NCBI GenBank assembly: GCA_905195085.1 | Contig: CAJJUK010000004.1 | Coordinates: 1-48,291 of the forward strand | Reading direction: 5' to 3' | Length of the DNA: 48,291 bases | Source of the DNA: an uncultured Christensenella sp. | GTDB lineage: Bacteria > Bacillota > Clostridia > Christensenellales > UBA1242 | Shown here: positions 25,870 through 33,466 of the stretch, one piece after another | How positions within the stretch are numbered: the first letter of the stretch is position 1 | How the letters are laid out: every line of letters begins with the position of its first letter | Translations under genes and position numbers: made by a program | Notes under the pieces: model-generated | Database searches by the model: none | What the model was told of the DNA's origin: nothing | The model's input: the letters and a program-made list of their open reading frames with translations, nothing else

Positions 25870-26097
25870 ATGAAAAATTTTAAGCATGAAATTACTTTTG
25901 AGAATACAATTAAAATTCAAAAAATTGAAGAATATATGAAAAAACATAATTTGACAGAAGAACAATTTGCCCAAAAGTGTCATTTGACTTTGAAAGAATT
26001 GCAAAAAGTTTTGCACAATCACTCATATTTTGAACCAATTTGGGTGCTGAAAATTGCCAGAACAATGTGTGTTGATTTCAATGACTTGGTCAACTGA
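25870..26097 (+). CDS. small HTH-like protein divergent from XRE regulator
   Basis: A 75-aa protein with an N-terminal helix and an XRE-like fold: IEEYMKKHNLTEEQFAQKCHLTLKELQKVL and a final helix IARTMCVDFNDLV. The recognition helix is atypical (LTLKELQKVL). GTTGGAG lies 10 bases before the ATG. It is expressed from the operator-controlled divergent promoter and ends against the TetR gene, overlapping it by eight bases. It may be an accessory regulator or an antirepressor of the XRE protein; that is inference. Confidence 0.75.
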   Translation: MKNFKHEITFENTIKIQKIEEYMKKHNLTEEQFAQKCHLTLKELQKVLHNHSYFEPIWVLKIARTMCVDFNDLVN

Positions 26098-26647
26098 TTA
26101 ATTTTCTTGACAGGTGAATCAATCTGTATATTCTCGCAAGTTCTTCTGGCGTTTCTTTCATTCCACTTTTCAGCCAACACATTTCCAAACTGAACAATTC
26201 CCCAATGAACATCTGCTCGGAATAATCTCTGATATGTGATGATTTTTGTTTTCTGCTTTCTCTGAGAATGAAATATGCTTTTTGATAGCAATCATAAAGC
26301 AAAAACTCCATACCCTTGTCCAAAAACAACTGAATTATGTCCGCATATTTCTTGAAGTTTTCCAGTGTTGTTGTCATAACTCTGCTTATACTGAAGTCCA
26401 ACTCTCTTTTTGCTCTTATTTCTTCAATCGTTTCCACAAAAATGTCAAGGATATAATCTTCAATAACGTTTTCTTTGGTGGCAAAATTGCGATAGAATCC
26501 CATTCTGCTCACACCAGCCTTGTTGATTATGTCCGTCACTGTTATTTCTTCAAAACCTTTCTTTTTCAAAAGTTCAAATAAGGCCTGAGTTATGCAATCT
26601 CTGACAAAAAGATTGTTTTTGTTCTTCCTTGCTTTCAACTGATACAT
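26090..26647 (-). CDS. TetR-family transcriptional regulator
   Basis: A 185-aa repressor. The N-terminal HTH is DCITQALFELLKKKGFEEITVTDIINKAGVSRMGFYRNFATKE in parts, with the TetR hallmarks EEITVTDI and GVSRMGFYRNF. A C-terminal TetR_C ligand domain follows, with helices to the end. The ATG at 26647 has AGGGG at good distance; a longer frame to 26674 is less likely. It is divergent from a degV gene across a 16-bp palindrome. Confidence 0.88.
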   Translation of the reverse strand: MYQLKARKNKNNLFVRDCITQALFELLKKKGFEEITVTDIINKAGVSRMGFYRNFATKENVIEDYILDIFVETIEEIRAKRELDFSISRVMTTTLENFKKYADIIQLFLDKGMEFLLYDCYQKAYFILRESRKQKSSHIRDYSEQMFIGELFSLEMCWLKSGMKETPEELARIYRLIHLSRKLIS

Positions 26648-26726
26648 TTTATCCCCTTTTATCACATTACACAAAAATTGAATTTTTTAGGTTGATTTTA
26701 GGTATAAACATTGCTAAAATACCATC

Positions 26727-26742
26727 TGTTACAAGTGTAACA
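26727..26742. promoter_or_regulatory. TetR-type operator palindrome
   Basis: TGTTACA and TGTAACA are perfect 7-bp arms with a 2-base spacer. It lies between the divergent tetR and degV genes, 38 bases before the degV start. It is the likely binding site of the TetR protein. Confidence 0.75.
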
Positions 26743-26779
26743 CTTTGAATTCTAAAAATCAAATAAAAGGCAGAAAAAT

Positions 26780-27610
26780 ATGATTAAATTAGTTATTGAC
26801 AGCACAGCGGACCTGACCGCACAAGAAGCAAAAGATTTGGGAGTTACTGTGATTCCTATGAAAGTTTGTATTGACGAAAAAGAATATCTCGCAGGTGTCA
26901 ACCTTGATGATGAAACATTTTTTAGTTTACTTAAAACCTGCAAAAATCTTCCACATACAACCCAAATAAATCAAGACGAATACATCAACACCATCAAACC
27001 AATGTTGGACAACGGAAATGAGGTTTTTGTTATGGCACTTTCAAGTGGTCTTTCAGGTTCTTTCAACAGCCTAAGACTTGCCAGCGAAGAGTTGAATTCT
27101 CCAAATCTTGAGATTTTTGACACTTTGAATGTCACTATGGGATACAAAGTTCTTGTGTTGGAAGCTTTGAAATTGATCAAAAGCGGAGTCTCTTTGAAAG
27201 AACTTAAAACCAAAATGGAAGAACTTAGACAAAAATGCAAACTGATTGCAGTCATTGATAATGTCAAATATCTCATCAAGGGTGGAAGATTGTCTCTCGT
27301 TGCTGGAATCGCCGTGACCGCACTGAACATCAAACCTATTGTGACAATCAAAGACGGAAAATTGGTTGTCCTTTCAAAAGGTATTGGCTACAACCACGCA
27401 ATCAAGAATTTGATTAAAAATGTCGGAAATATTCATTTTGACAGAGCAATATCATTGGGACATTCATATGACTTGACAAGATTTCAACAATTCAAAAAGG
27501 AAGTTGAAAAAAATCTCAATATAAGTTCTGATGACTGCACCGGCATTGGTCCAATCATAGGAACACATGCTGGACCTGGTTGCGTTGGAATGGCATACTT
27601 TGAAAAATAA
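26780..27610 (+). CDS. DegV-family fatty-acid-binding protein (copy 1)
   Basis: A 276-aa two-domain protein. IDSTADLTAQEAKDLGVTVIPM starts the DegV fold, SSGLSGSFNS is the lipid-carboxylate loop, and YLIKGGRLS the conserved middle motif. The end THAGPGCVGMAYF is also family-typical. DegV/FakB proteins bind a fatty acid and present it to the FakA kinase; no fakA is in the window. The gene is likely repressed by the divergent TetR. Weak ribosome-binding site AAAAGGCAG. Confidence 0.9.
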   Translation: MIKLVIDSTADLTAQEAKDLGVTVIPMKVCIDEKEYLAGVNLDDETFFSLLKTCKNLPHTTQINQDEYINTIKPMLDNGNEVFVMALSSGLSGSFNSLRLASEELNSPNLEIFDTLNVTMGYKVLVLEALKLIKSGVSLKELKTKMEELRQKCKLIAVIDNVKYLIKGGRLSLVAGIAVTALNIKPIVTIKDGKLVVLSKGIGYNHAIKNLIKNVGNIHFDRAISLGHSYDLTRFQQFKKEVEKNLNISSDDCTGIGPIIGTHAGPGCVGMAYFEK

Positions 27611-27626
27611 TTTCAAATTTCACAAC

Positions 27627-27660
27627 AAAAAAAGCCCAAATTTATTGGACTTTTTATTTT
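27627..27660. terminator. terminator between degV and tyrS
   Basis: AAAAAG(C)CCAA and TTGGACTTTTT form an imperfect stem with T and A flanks between convergent genes. Confidence 0.6.
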
Positions 27661-27669
27661 TTATTCAGT

Positions 27670-28905
27670 TTATTTAACTGCAATTTTGATAAAGTTTTTC
27701 TTTCCCTTTTTGATGAGCGCATCATTTGCAACTGCTGCAGTCACCTGCATATCAAATTTTGCGACTTTCTCATTTTTGAAAGTTATTGCTCCACCTTGAA
27801 TCAATCTTCTTGCTTCGCTCTTTGATGATGCAAGTCCACATTTGAAGACAAGATCACAGATCATCATTGGAAATTCTGCCTTTTCAACTTCAACAACTGG
27901 AGCGTCATCACCGCCTTGTGTGAACAGATTTTCACTCATGTTTTGTGCAAGAACTGCATCTTCTTCACCACGAACAAATTTGGTTACTTCAAAAGACAAA
28001 ACCTTTTTTGCTTTGACTATGTCTTCTTTGACCAATCTTCTAACTTCATCCATAGGCACATCTGTGAAGAGAGCAAACATCATTTCAACACAAGCATCTG
28101 GTGTTTGGTAAACACCTTGATAAAAATCATATGCTGAAATCTTGTCCTTATCAATCCAAATTGCGCCTTTTTCTGTCTTGCCCATTTTCTTTCCTTCTGG
28201 CGTCATAAGAAGAGGATTTGTTGCTCCGATAAGCGAAACATTTGTTCCATTTTGGTAGTTGAGTTTTCTTTGTAGTTCTGTTCCTGCAACAATGTTCCCC
28301 CATTGGTCTTGACCACCATATTGCAAAACACAACCATATTTTTGATTGAGATGAACAAAGTCATAAGCCTGCATAAGCATGTAACCCATCTCAAAAAATG
28401 TAAGTCCACCCTCCTTCATTCTTTCAACATAGATTTCATTTGAAAGCATTTTGTTGACATTGAAATGAACACCGATTTCTCTCATGAAATCAACATAGTC
28501 ATAACCTTTAAACCAATCGGCATTGTTGACAATAATTGCTGGGTTATCGCCATCAAAATCCAAGAAAACTTTAAGTGTGTTCTTGATTTTTTCAATGTTT
28601 TCTTCAACTTGCTTTTTTGTGAGCATCTTTCTCATTTCTTGCTTTCCACTAGGGTCGCCAATGCAAGCAGTTGCACCTCCCATCAAAATGATAACCTTGT
28701 GTCCCGCTTTTTGAAAACGACGCAAAATGCAGTATGGCACACAGTGTCCAATATGCAAACTGTCAGCAGTTGGATCCGTTCCTTCATACAAAGTGACAGG
28801 CTTCCCACTTTCAAGCAATTTCTTAAGTCCTTCTTCATCAGTACATTGATACAGAAGTCCTCTTTCCTTCAATGTTTCATAAAGTCTTGTATCTACACTT
28901 TTCAT
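27670..28905 (-). CDS. tyrS: tyrosyl-tRNA synthetase
   Basis: A 411-aa class-I synthetase. The HIGH motif is intact (HIGH at 51-54 after DPTADSL), and KKMGKTEKG is the KMSKS-like loop. DQWGN and an S4 RNA-binding domain at the C-terminus (SKSEARRLIQGGAI) are visible. AAAGGAG precedes the ATG. It is the second gene of a T-box-controlled operon with a nucleoside phosphorylase. Confidence 0.96.
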   Translation of the reverse strand: MKSVDTRLYETLKERGLLYQCTDEEGLKKLLESGKPVTLYEGTDPTADSLHIGHCVPYCILRRFQKAGHKVIILMGGATACIGDPSGKQEMRKMLTKKQVEENIEKIKNTLKVFLDFDGDNPAIIVNNADWFKGYDYVDFMREIGVHFNVNKMLSNEIYVERMKEGGLTFFEMGYMLMQAYDFVHLNQKYGCVLQYGGQDQWGNIVAGTELQRKLNYQNGTNVSLIGATNPLLMTPEGKKMGKTEKGAIWIDKDKISAYDFYQGVYQTPDACVEMMFALFTDVPMDEVRRLVKEDIVKAKKVLSFEVTKFVRGEEDAVLAQNMSENLFTQGGDDAPVVEVEKAEFPMMICDLVFKCGLASSKSEARRLIQGGAITFKNEKVAKFDMQVTAAVANDALIKKGKKNFIKIAVK

Positions 28906-28948
28906 CTTTTTTCTCCTTTTAGTTTTCTAAAAATACTTAAATCAACCT

Positions 28949-29728
28949 TTAAAAATCTGAAATTATTTCCAAGCAAGTGTTGAGAGCAACATCGTGAGAA
29001 TCAACTCCCCAGTTTCTTGCGTCATGTTTTTCTATATTTGCCAAACTGTCAGCAGCAAACAAAATTTGTCCAAACTTTATTTTTCTGAATTTTGCCACGC
29101 TTGCAAGCGAAGCACACTCCATTTCAACAACATCACAACCTTCTTCTTTGCGGTAGGCAACCATGTCTTTTGTTTCTCGAAATATTGAATCAATCGTCCA
29201 TGTGACACATTCTTCATAAGGAAGTCCAATACGTTTGAAAGTTTTTTCAATGGATTTGATGGATTTGGAATCGATATTGACAAACCTTGTCGGTGGAAGA
29301 TATTTATATGACACACCCTCATCTCTTAGGGCCTTAACTGGAACTAAAAAAGCACCTTCGTCAACATGTTTCAAAACCCCACAAGAACCACAGGCAACAA
29401 TTTTCTTGACACCATGTCCAATCATGTAATCCAAAAGTTGTGCGGCAACAGGTGCTCCAACACCCGCTTGACAAATGCAAATATCTTCGCCTTTATATTT
29501 CACTGACCAAAGTTGATAGTGTTTTGAAACGGTTTTGTGAAGAACAAGCGGAACACCATTATTTTTTTCAACGAAATCGTTGATCACGCTCTCCTTCAGA
29601 AAAAGCAACAGTGCTTTTTGTGGCAAGCGAGTCGAAATTCCAAGTCCGATTTCATCAAACTTGTTCACAATCAAACCATTTTTGCAACTATCTCTCTCCA
29701 AAATCGGAAACTCATTCTTTGTTATCAT
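28949..29728 (-). CDS. nucleoside phosphorylase, PNP/UDP family
   Basis: A 259-aa enzyme of the PNP_UDP_1 superfamily that splits nucleosides with phosphate. QAGVGAPVAAQLLDYMI, ACGSCGVL and the catalytic end VEMECASLASVAKF..LFAADSL fit uridine- or purine-nucleoside phosphorylases. The frame stays open to 29821, but those codons lie in the T-box antiterminator, so the ATG at 29728 is the start. The ribosome-binding site AGGTTG is weak. It is transcribed with tyrS under the T-box. The nucleoside specificity is not clear from sequence. Confidence 0.85.
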   Translation of the reverse strand: MITKNEFPILERDSCKNGLIVNKFDEIGLGISTRLPQKALLLFLKESVINDFVEKNNGVPLVLHKTVSKHYQLWSVKYKGEDICICQAGVGAPVAAQLLDYMIGHGVKKIVACGSCGVLKHVDEGAFLVPVKALRDEGVSYKYLPPTRFVNIDSKSIKSIEKTFKRIGLPYEECVTWTIDSIFRETKDMVAYRKEEGCDVVEMECASLASVAKFRKIKFGQILFAADSLANIEKHDARNWGVDSHDVALNTCLEIISDF

Positions 29729-29738
29729 AGTCAACCTA

Positions 29739-29955
29739 ACAAAAAAGCACGCCAAATCCCAGATTTTGGGACGAAGCGTGCGTTCGTGGTACCAACCCAA
29801 TTCAATTGAAAAATTTTTCAATCCTATTTGTGTCCGTTCGTGGACTTACGCAAAACTTGAAATAAGTGTAATTCAACTTTAAGTTTTCCAAGATTTTTCA
29901 CCAACCAATCTCTCTCTGAAGGTCAAACTTAAACCTACTTTTCTTACTCCGCCAT
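29739..29955 (-). promoter_or_regulatory. tyrosine-specific T-box riboswitch
   Basis: The leader RNA has AGTA and GGTTGGTGAAAAATC elements of Stem I. A specifier loop GAATTACAC contains UAC at complement 29868-29870, a tyrosine codon. Downstream, the T-box core GGTTGGTACCACG precedes CGTCCC. The terminator pairs GCACGC with GCGTGC around CGTCCC/GGGAT and ends in six U. Uncharged tRNA-Tyr would favour the antiterminator and switch on the phosphorylase-tyrS operon. Confidence 0.92.
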
Positions 29956-29970
29956 TTTGATTATGTGCAA

Positions 29971-29999
29971 ATTTTAACATCAAAAATTGTTTTTGTCAA
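29971..29999 (-). promoter_or_regulatory. promoter of the T-box operon
   Basis: A perfect TTGACA (complement of 29994-29999) and TAAAAT (complement of 29971-29976) are spaced by 17 bases, just upstream of the T-box. Confidence 0.8.
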
Positions 30000-30005
30000 A
30001 CAATT

Positions 30006-30404
30006 TCAGCCTCTATCTCTCGAAACTTCTTTTTGTTGTTTTGGAGTCGTCACAACTTGTTGCATTTCATCTTCTGTAACCAGTGCCCCATGATCAACCA
30101 AAACCTTTCCCAAATGAAGTCTGTCGTCGTTGTTGTCTGTCCAACTGAAATCCAAAGATTCGAGTTCTCCCTCAGACATTGTAAGTTCAATTCCTTCTTC
30201 TTCCAATGCTGTCAAAAGCTTGTCCAATTTCTTTGCATAAAAATATTCTGGAACGACATCAAAGTCATAAAGTCCAACAAGCCCAACTTCCTTCAATCCG
30301 CCAACATTCAAAGGTTTCTTTAAGGCTTCCATGATTTTTCTGAGGCTGTAATATGTCTCCGCATCTATATTCAAACTTGCCAGAGTTTTTTTGTCTTTAT
30401 TCAT
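30006..30404 (-). CDS. hypothetical protein, 132 aa
   Basis: A soluble, acidic protein I do not recognise. The N-terminus MNKDKKTLASLNIDAETYYS is followed by helical stretches and an acidic middle (ELTMSEGELESLDFSW). The basic C-terminus is TPKQQKEVSRDRG. AAGGAG at 8 bases supports the ATG. It lies 6 bases beyond the -35 box of the T-box operon on the same strand, and no terminator is seen between. Confidence 0.65.
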   Translation of the reverse strand: MNKDKKTLASLNIDAETYYSLRKIMEALKKPLNVGGLKEVGLVGLYDFDVVPEYFYAKKLDKLLTALEEEGIELTMSEGELESLDFSWTDNNDDRLHLGKVLVDHGALVTEDEMQQVVTTPKQQKEVSRDRG

Positions 30405-30436
30405 AATATTTCTCCTTTTTCGCTTCTAATATTATC

Positions 30437-30500
30437 ACACAATTTTTGTGTAGTCAATACCCAAAATCATTTGAGTTTTTGAAGATTATAATGCTATACT
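30437..30500 (+). promoter_or_regulatory. promoter with inverted repeat before the NifU-like operon
   Basis: TTGAGT (30471-30476) and TATACT (30495-30500) are spaced by 18 bases. An inverted repeat ACACAA-TTT-TTGTGT at about 30437-30451 stands just upstream and could be an operator. Confidence 0.55.
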
Positions 30501-30518
30501 TAGACGAAAGGAGATATT

Positions 30519-31211
30519 ATGGAAAAGATCAACAAAAACTCAGATTGCTGTGTCAAAAATATGCACGGCTTTGGCCCATCTCCAATCCCACAAGAAGGAA
30601 AATGGGACCAAGTTAAAGAAATAACTCAAATTTCTGGTTTCTCACATGGCTGTGGTGCTTGCGCTCCTCAACAAGGAACTTGCAAACTTACACTCAATGT
30701 GAAAAACGGAATAATCAAAGAAGCACTCGTGGAAACCATCGGTTGCTCCGGAATGACCCATTCGGCTGCAATGGCTGGAGAAATCTTGGTTGGGAAAACC
30801 CTTTTGGAAGCACTCAACACCGACCTTGTTTGTGACGCCATCAATGACGCAATGAAAAACATCTTTGAACAACTTGTCTATGGAAGAAGTCAATCCGCTT
30901 TCTCTCTTGGTGGACTTGAAGTCGGAGCAAGCATGGAAGACCTTGGAAAATACAAAACAAGCCAAGTCGGAACAATCGTTTCAACCGAAAATGGTGGAGT
31001 TAAATATCTCAACCTCACAGAAGGATACATCACAAAGATGGCTCTTGATGAAAATGGAGAAGTGATTGGATATGAATATGTCAATTTGGGACTGCTCCTT
31101 AAAAATCTTAACGATGAAAGTTTGACAAAAGCAGAAGCAATTGAAAAGTCGACCAAACATTATGGAAGATTTGATGAAGCCAAGAAAATCATCAATCCAA
31201 GAGGAGAATAG
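30519..31211 (+). CDS. NifU/IscU-like iron-sulfur scaffold protein (partner of GGGtGRT)
   Basis: A 230-aa protein. The NifU-like fold is seen in GCGACAPQQGTCKLTLNV (Cys45, 48, 55) and ETIGCSGMTHSAAMAGEIL (Cys76), with further helices to LVYGRSQSAFSLGG. The N-terminal CC pair (Cys10/11) could also be a ligand. The C-terminal 100 residues go beyond a typical IscU and are of unknown role. It is found in many anaerobes next to the GGGtGRT protein. It would hold or pass an iron-sulfur cluster. AAGGAG precedes the ATG; the next gene follows after 2 bases. Confidence 0.82.
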   Translation: MEKINKNSDCCVKNMHGFGPSPIPQEGKWDQVKEITQISGFSHGCGACAPQQGTCKLTLNVKNGIIKEALVETIGCSGMTHSAAMAGEILVGKTLLEALNTDLVCDAINDAMKNIFEQLVYGRSQSAFSLGGLEVGASMEDLGKYKTSQVGTIVSTENGGVKYLNLTEGYITKMALDENGEVIGYEYVNLGLLLKNLNDESLTKAEAIEKSTKHYGRFDEAKKIINPRGE

Positions 31212-31213
31212 TT

Positions 31214-32200
31214 ATGGAAGAAATCACAAAATATGCATACCTTTCAAAAGCATTGAAAGATAATGGACTCAAAGACATTCAAGACGCCAAAGACTTTTGC
31301 AATTCATACGGAATTGATGTTGAAAAAATCGTTCGTGAAATTCAGCCAATCTGCTTTGACAATGCAGTTGATGCCTATGCTCTTGGCACTGCAATTGCTT
31401 TGAAATCAAACTGCAAAAGTGCAAGTGAATATGCTGAAAAAATCGGAGAAGGTTTGCAAGCTTTCTGCGTGAAAGGTTCTGTTGCCGATGAAAGAAAAAT
31501 TGGACTTGGACATGGTCGCCTTGCTGGAAGACTTTTGGACGAAAACACAAAATGCTTCTGCTTCCTGGCAGGACACGAAAGTTTCGCCGCTGCAGAAGGT
31601 GCAATGGGAATTGCAAAGACAGCAAACAAAATCAGAAAAACTCCACTCAAAATCATTTTGAATGGACTTGGGAAAGATGCAGCATACATCATCGCCAGAG
31701 TTAATGGCTTCACTTTTGTAAAGACTTATTTTGACCATGATGAACAAAAACTGAACATCTTGGAAGAAATTACTTTCGGAAGCGGAGAAAGAGGAAAAGT
31801 CAAAATCTATGGAGCTTATGATGTTTCTGAAGGTGTGGCAATCATGCAACACGAAGGTGTTGATGTTTCAATCACCGGAAACTCCACAAACCCAACTCGT
31901 TTCCAACATCCAGTTGCTGGAACATACAAAAAATGGTGCATTGACAATGGAAAGAAATATTTCTCTGTTGCATCTGGTGGTGGAACAGGAAGAACTCTCC
32001 ACCCTGACAACATGAGATGTGGCCCTGCAAGTTATGGAATGACAGACACAATGGGAAGAATGCATTGTGACGCTCAGTTTGCCGGCTCTTCTTCTGTGCC
32101 TGCTCATGTTGCCATGATGGGATTTATCGGAATGGGCAACAACCCAATGGTTGGCGCGACAGTATCTCTTGCTGTTGCTGTTTCTTTGGCAAAAAAATAA
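31214..32200 (+). CDS. GGGtGRT-family protein
   Basis: A 328-aa protein named after its signature GGGTGRT, here at residues 255-261. Other conserved-looking stretches are GHGRLAGRLL, FLAGHESFAAAEGAMGIA and VDVSITGNSTNPTRFQHPVAGTYKKWC. Cys residues at CGPASYG and MHCDAQF lie after the signature. The C-terminus MVGATVSLAVAVSLAKK is helical and small-residue rich. The family function is not known; it almost always pairs with the NifU-like protein upstream, so an iron-sulfur or radical role in anaerobes is plausible. AAGAGGAG precedes the ATG. The operon ends at a hairpin. Confidence 0.88.
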   Translation: MEEITKYAYLSKALKDNGLKDIQDAKDFCNSYGIDVEKIVREIQPICFDNAVDAYALGTAIALKSNCKSASEYAEKIGEGLQAFCVKGSVADERKIGLGHGRLAGRLLDENTKCFCFLAGHESFAAAEGAMGIAKTANKIRKTPLKIILNGLGKDAAYIIARVNGFTFVKTYFDHDEQKLNILEEITFGSGERGKVKIYGAYDVSEGVAIMQHEGVDVSITGNSTNPTRFQHPVAGTYKKWCIDNGKKYFSVASGGGTGRTLHPDNMRCGPASYGMTDTMGRMHCDAQFAGSSSVPAHVAMMGFIGMGNNPMVGATVSLAVAVSLAKK

Positions 32201-32210
32201 CATTAAATTC

Positions 32211-32246
32211 AAGAGTTAACAAGTTTGACTTGTTAATTCTTTTTTA
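32211..32246 (+). terminator. terminator of the NifU-like/GGGtGRT operon
   Basis: AAGAGTTAACAAG and CTTGTTAATTCTT pair across TTTGA with a six-T tail. Confidence 0.8.
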
Positions 32247-32297
32247 TCAAATGCAAAATCAAAAACATAAAAAATTATCATCAAAAGGAGAAAAAAG

Positions 32298-33182
32298 ATG
32301 AAAGAATTTGAAAAAATTGACCAAGCTGTCATTCTTATGGCTGGAAGAGGAACTCGATTTCTTCCTGCAACAAAAGCAGTTGCCAAAGAATTGTTCCCAA
32401 TTGAAAACAAACCTGCACTTCTTTATCATCTCGAAGAACTTTACAACAGCGGAATAACCAAAGTCTGCATCGTGATATCAAAAGAAAAAGAATATGTCAA
32501 AAGTTTTCTCAAACATGACAAAAAACTTGAAGCCGAACTCAAAAATTCTGGCAAATCACATCTTTTGGATGGCTTAAACAAAATTATTGACAACATGAAA
32601 ATTGATTTTGTATATCAAGGAGAAATGAACGGCTCTGGCGGAGCAATTTATTCCGTCAAAGATTGGGCTTGCAACAAACCTTTTGCTTTGATTCTTGGAG
32701 ACGACTTATGCAAATCAGACAAAGGCAAACTCCCAGCGATTGGTCAACTTGCAAAGGCATATGAAAAGACAGGAAAATGTGTTATTGGTGCAAAACCTTT
32801 TCCTATGGAAGTCATTCACAACTATTCCTCAATTGTGACAAAAAAGAAGTTGTTTGACAGATGCTTTGAAATGCAAGACATCATAGAAAAACCAGAAAAA
32901 GGAAAAGCTCCTTCAAATTTGGTTGGACTCGCTCGTTACATTCTCACGCCAGAAATCTTTGACGAGCTTTTGAAATGTCCAAAATTTGATAATGGAGAAG
33001 TGAGATTTACTGACGCCGTAAGTCTTCTTGCACAAAAAAATCGTGCAGTGTGCTATGAATTTGATGCAAAATATTATGACTGCGGAAACAAACTTGAATA
33101 TGTCAAATGCATCATTGATTTCGCCCTTGAAGATGCTGATATCTCAGAAAAATTGAAAGAATATCTCAAAAATTTAATTTAG
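32298..33182 (+). CDS. galU: UTP--glucose-1-phosphate uridylyltransferase
   Basis: A 294-aa nucleotidyltransferase that makes UDP-glucose for glycans and lipids. The nucleotide loop is GRGTRFLPATKAVAKELFPI (motif starting at residue 16), IEKP and GGAIYSVKD follow, and YDCGNKLEYV is the C-terminal UTP/sugar motif of bacterial GalU. Divergence from the usual AAGLGTRFLPATKAIPKEMLP is modest. AAAAGGAG precedes the ATG. It stands alone. Confidence 0.88.
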   Translation: MKEFEKIDQAVILMAGRGTRFLPATKAVAKELFPIENKPALLYHLEELYNSGITKVCIVISKEKEYVKSFLKHDKKLEAELKNSGKSHLLDGLNKIIDNMKIDFVYQGEMNGSGGAIYSVKDWACNKPFALILGDDLCKSDKGKLPAIGQLAKAYEKTGKCVIGAKPFPMEVIHNYSSIVTKKKLFDRCFEMQDIIEKPEKGKAPSNLVGLARYILTPEIFDELLKCPKFDNGEVRFTDAVSLLAQKNRAVCYEFDAKYYDCGNKLEYVKCIIDFALEDADISEKLKEYLKNLI

Positions 33183-33232
33183 TTTTTGAATATTTTATCT
33201 CTCATTGCACAACCTACTTATAGGAGGTTAAA

Positions 33233-33400
33233 ATGAGTCAAAAATGGAAACCTGGTGAGCAAGTTCCTGAATCTGGGGAATATGCAGCCTACGACCGCGA
33301 AGGAAATAACGGTGGAACTACTTATCTTGAAAAAGGAAAAAGATTTCCTGCAACACAACATGAAGGTAGTTACTACGTAAGTGTTGATGATGAAGGCTAA
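33233..33400 (+). CDS. YjzC-like small protein
   Basis: A 55-aa protein beginning MSQKWKPGEQVPESGEYAAY, with KGKRFPATQHEGSYYV near the end. The pattern WKPGE.aPesGeY and a basic GkrFPat resemble the YjzC family of small Firmicutes proteins. An ideal TAGGAGGT is five bases before the ATG, and a terminator follows the stop. The function is unknown. Confidence 0.8.
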   Translation: MSQKWKPGEQVPESGEYAAYDREGNNGGTTYLEKGKRFPATQHEGSYYVSVDDEG

Positions 33401-33418
33401 ACTCAAAATTTAGTTTTC

Positions 33419-33455
33419 AAAAAAAGTCACAAAAATTTGTGACTTTTTTCATTTT
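33419..33455. terminator. bidirectional Rho-independent terminator
   Basis: AAAAAAGTCACAAA and TTTGTGACTTTTTT form a perfect long stem with a 2-base centre, between the YjzC-like gene and the convergent ttcA-like gene. Confidence 0.88.
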
Positions 33456-33466
33456 TAACACTTATT

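Noticed and set aside
29729..29821. N-terminal extension of the nucleoside phosphorylase
   Set aside because: These codons are the T-box antiterminator and terminator, so the open frame is accidental.
30437..30451. Rex-type redox operator before the NifU-like operon
   Set aside because: The inverted repeat ACACAA-TTT-TTGTGT does not match the TTGTTAA-type Rex consensus; kept only as an unassigned inverted repeat.
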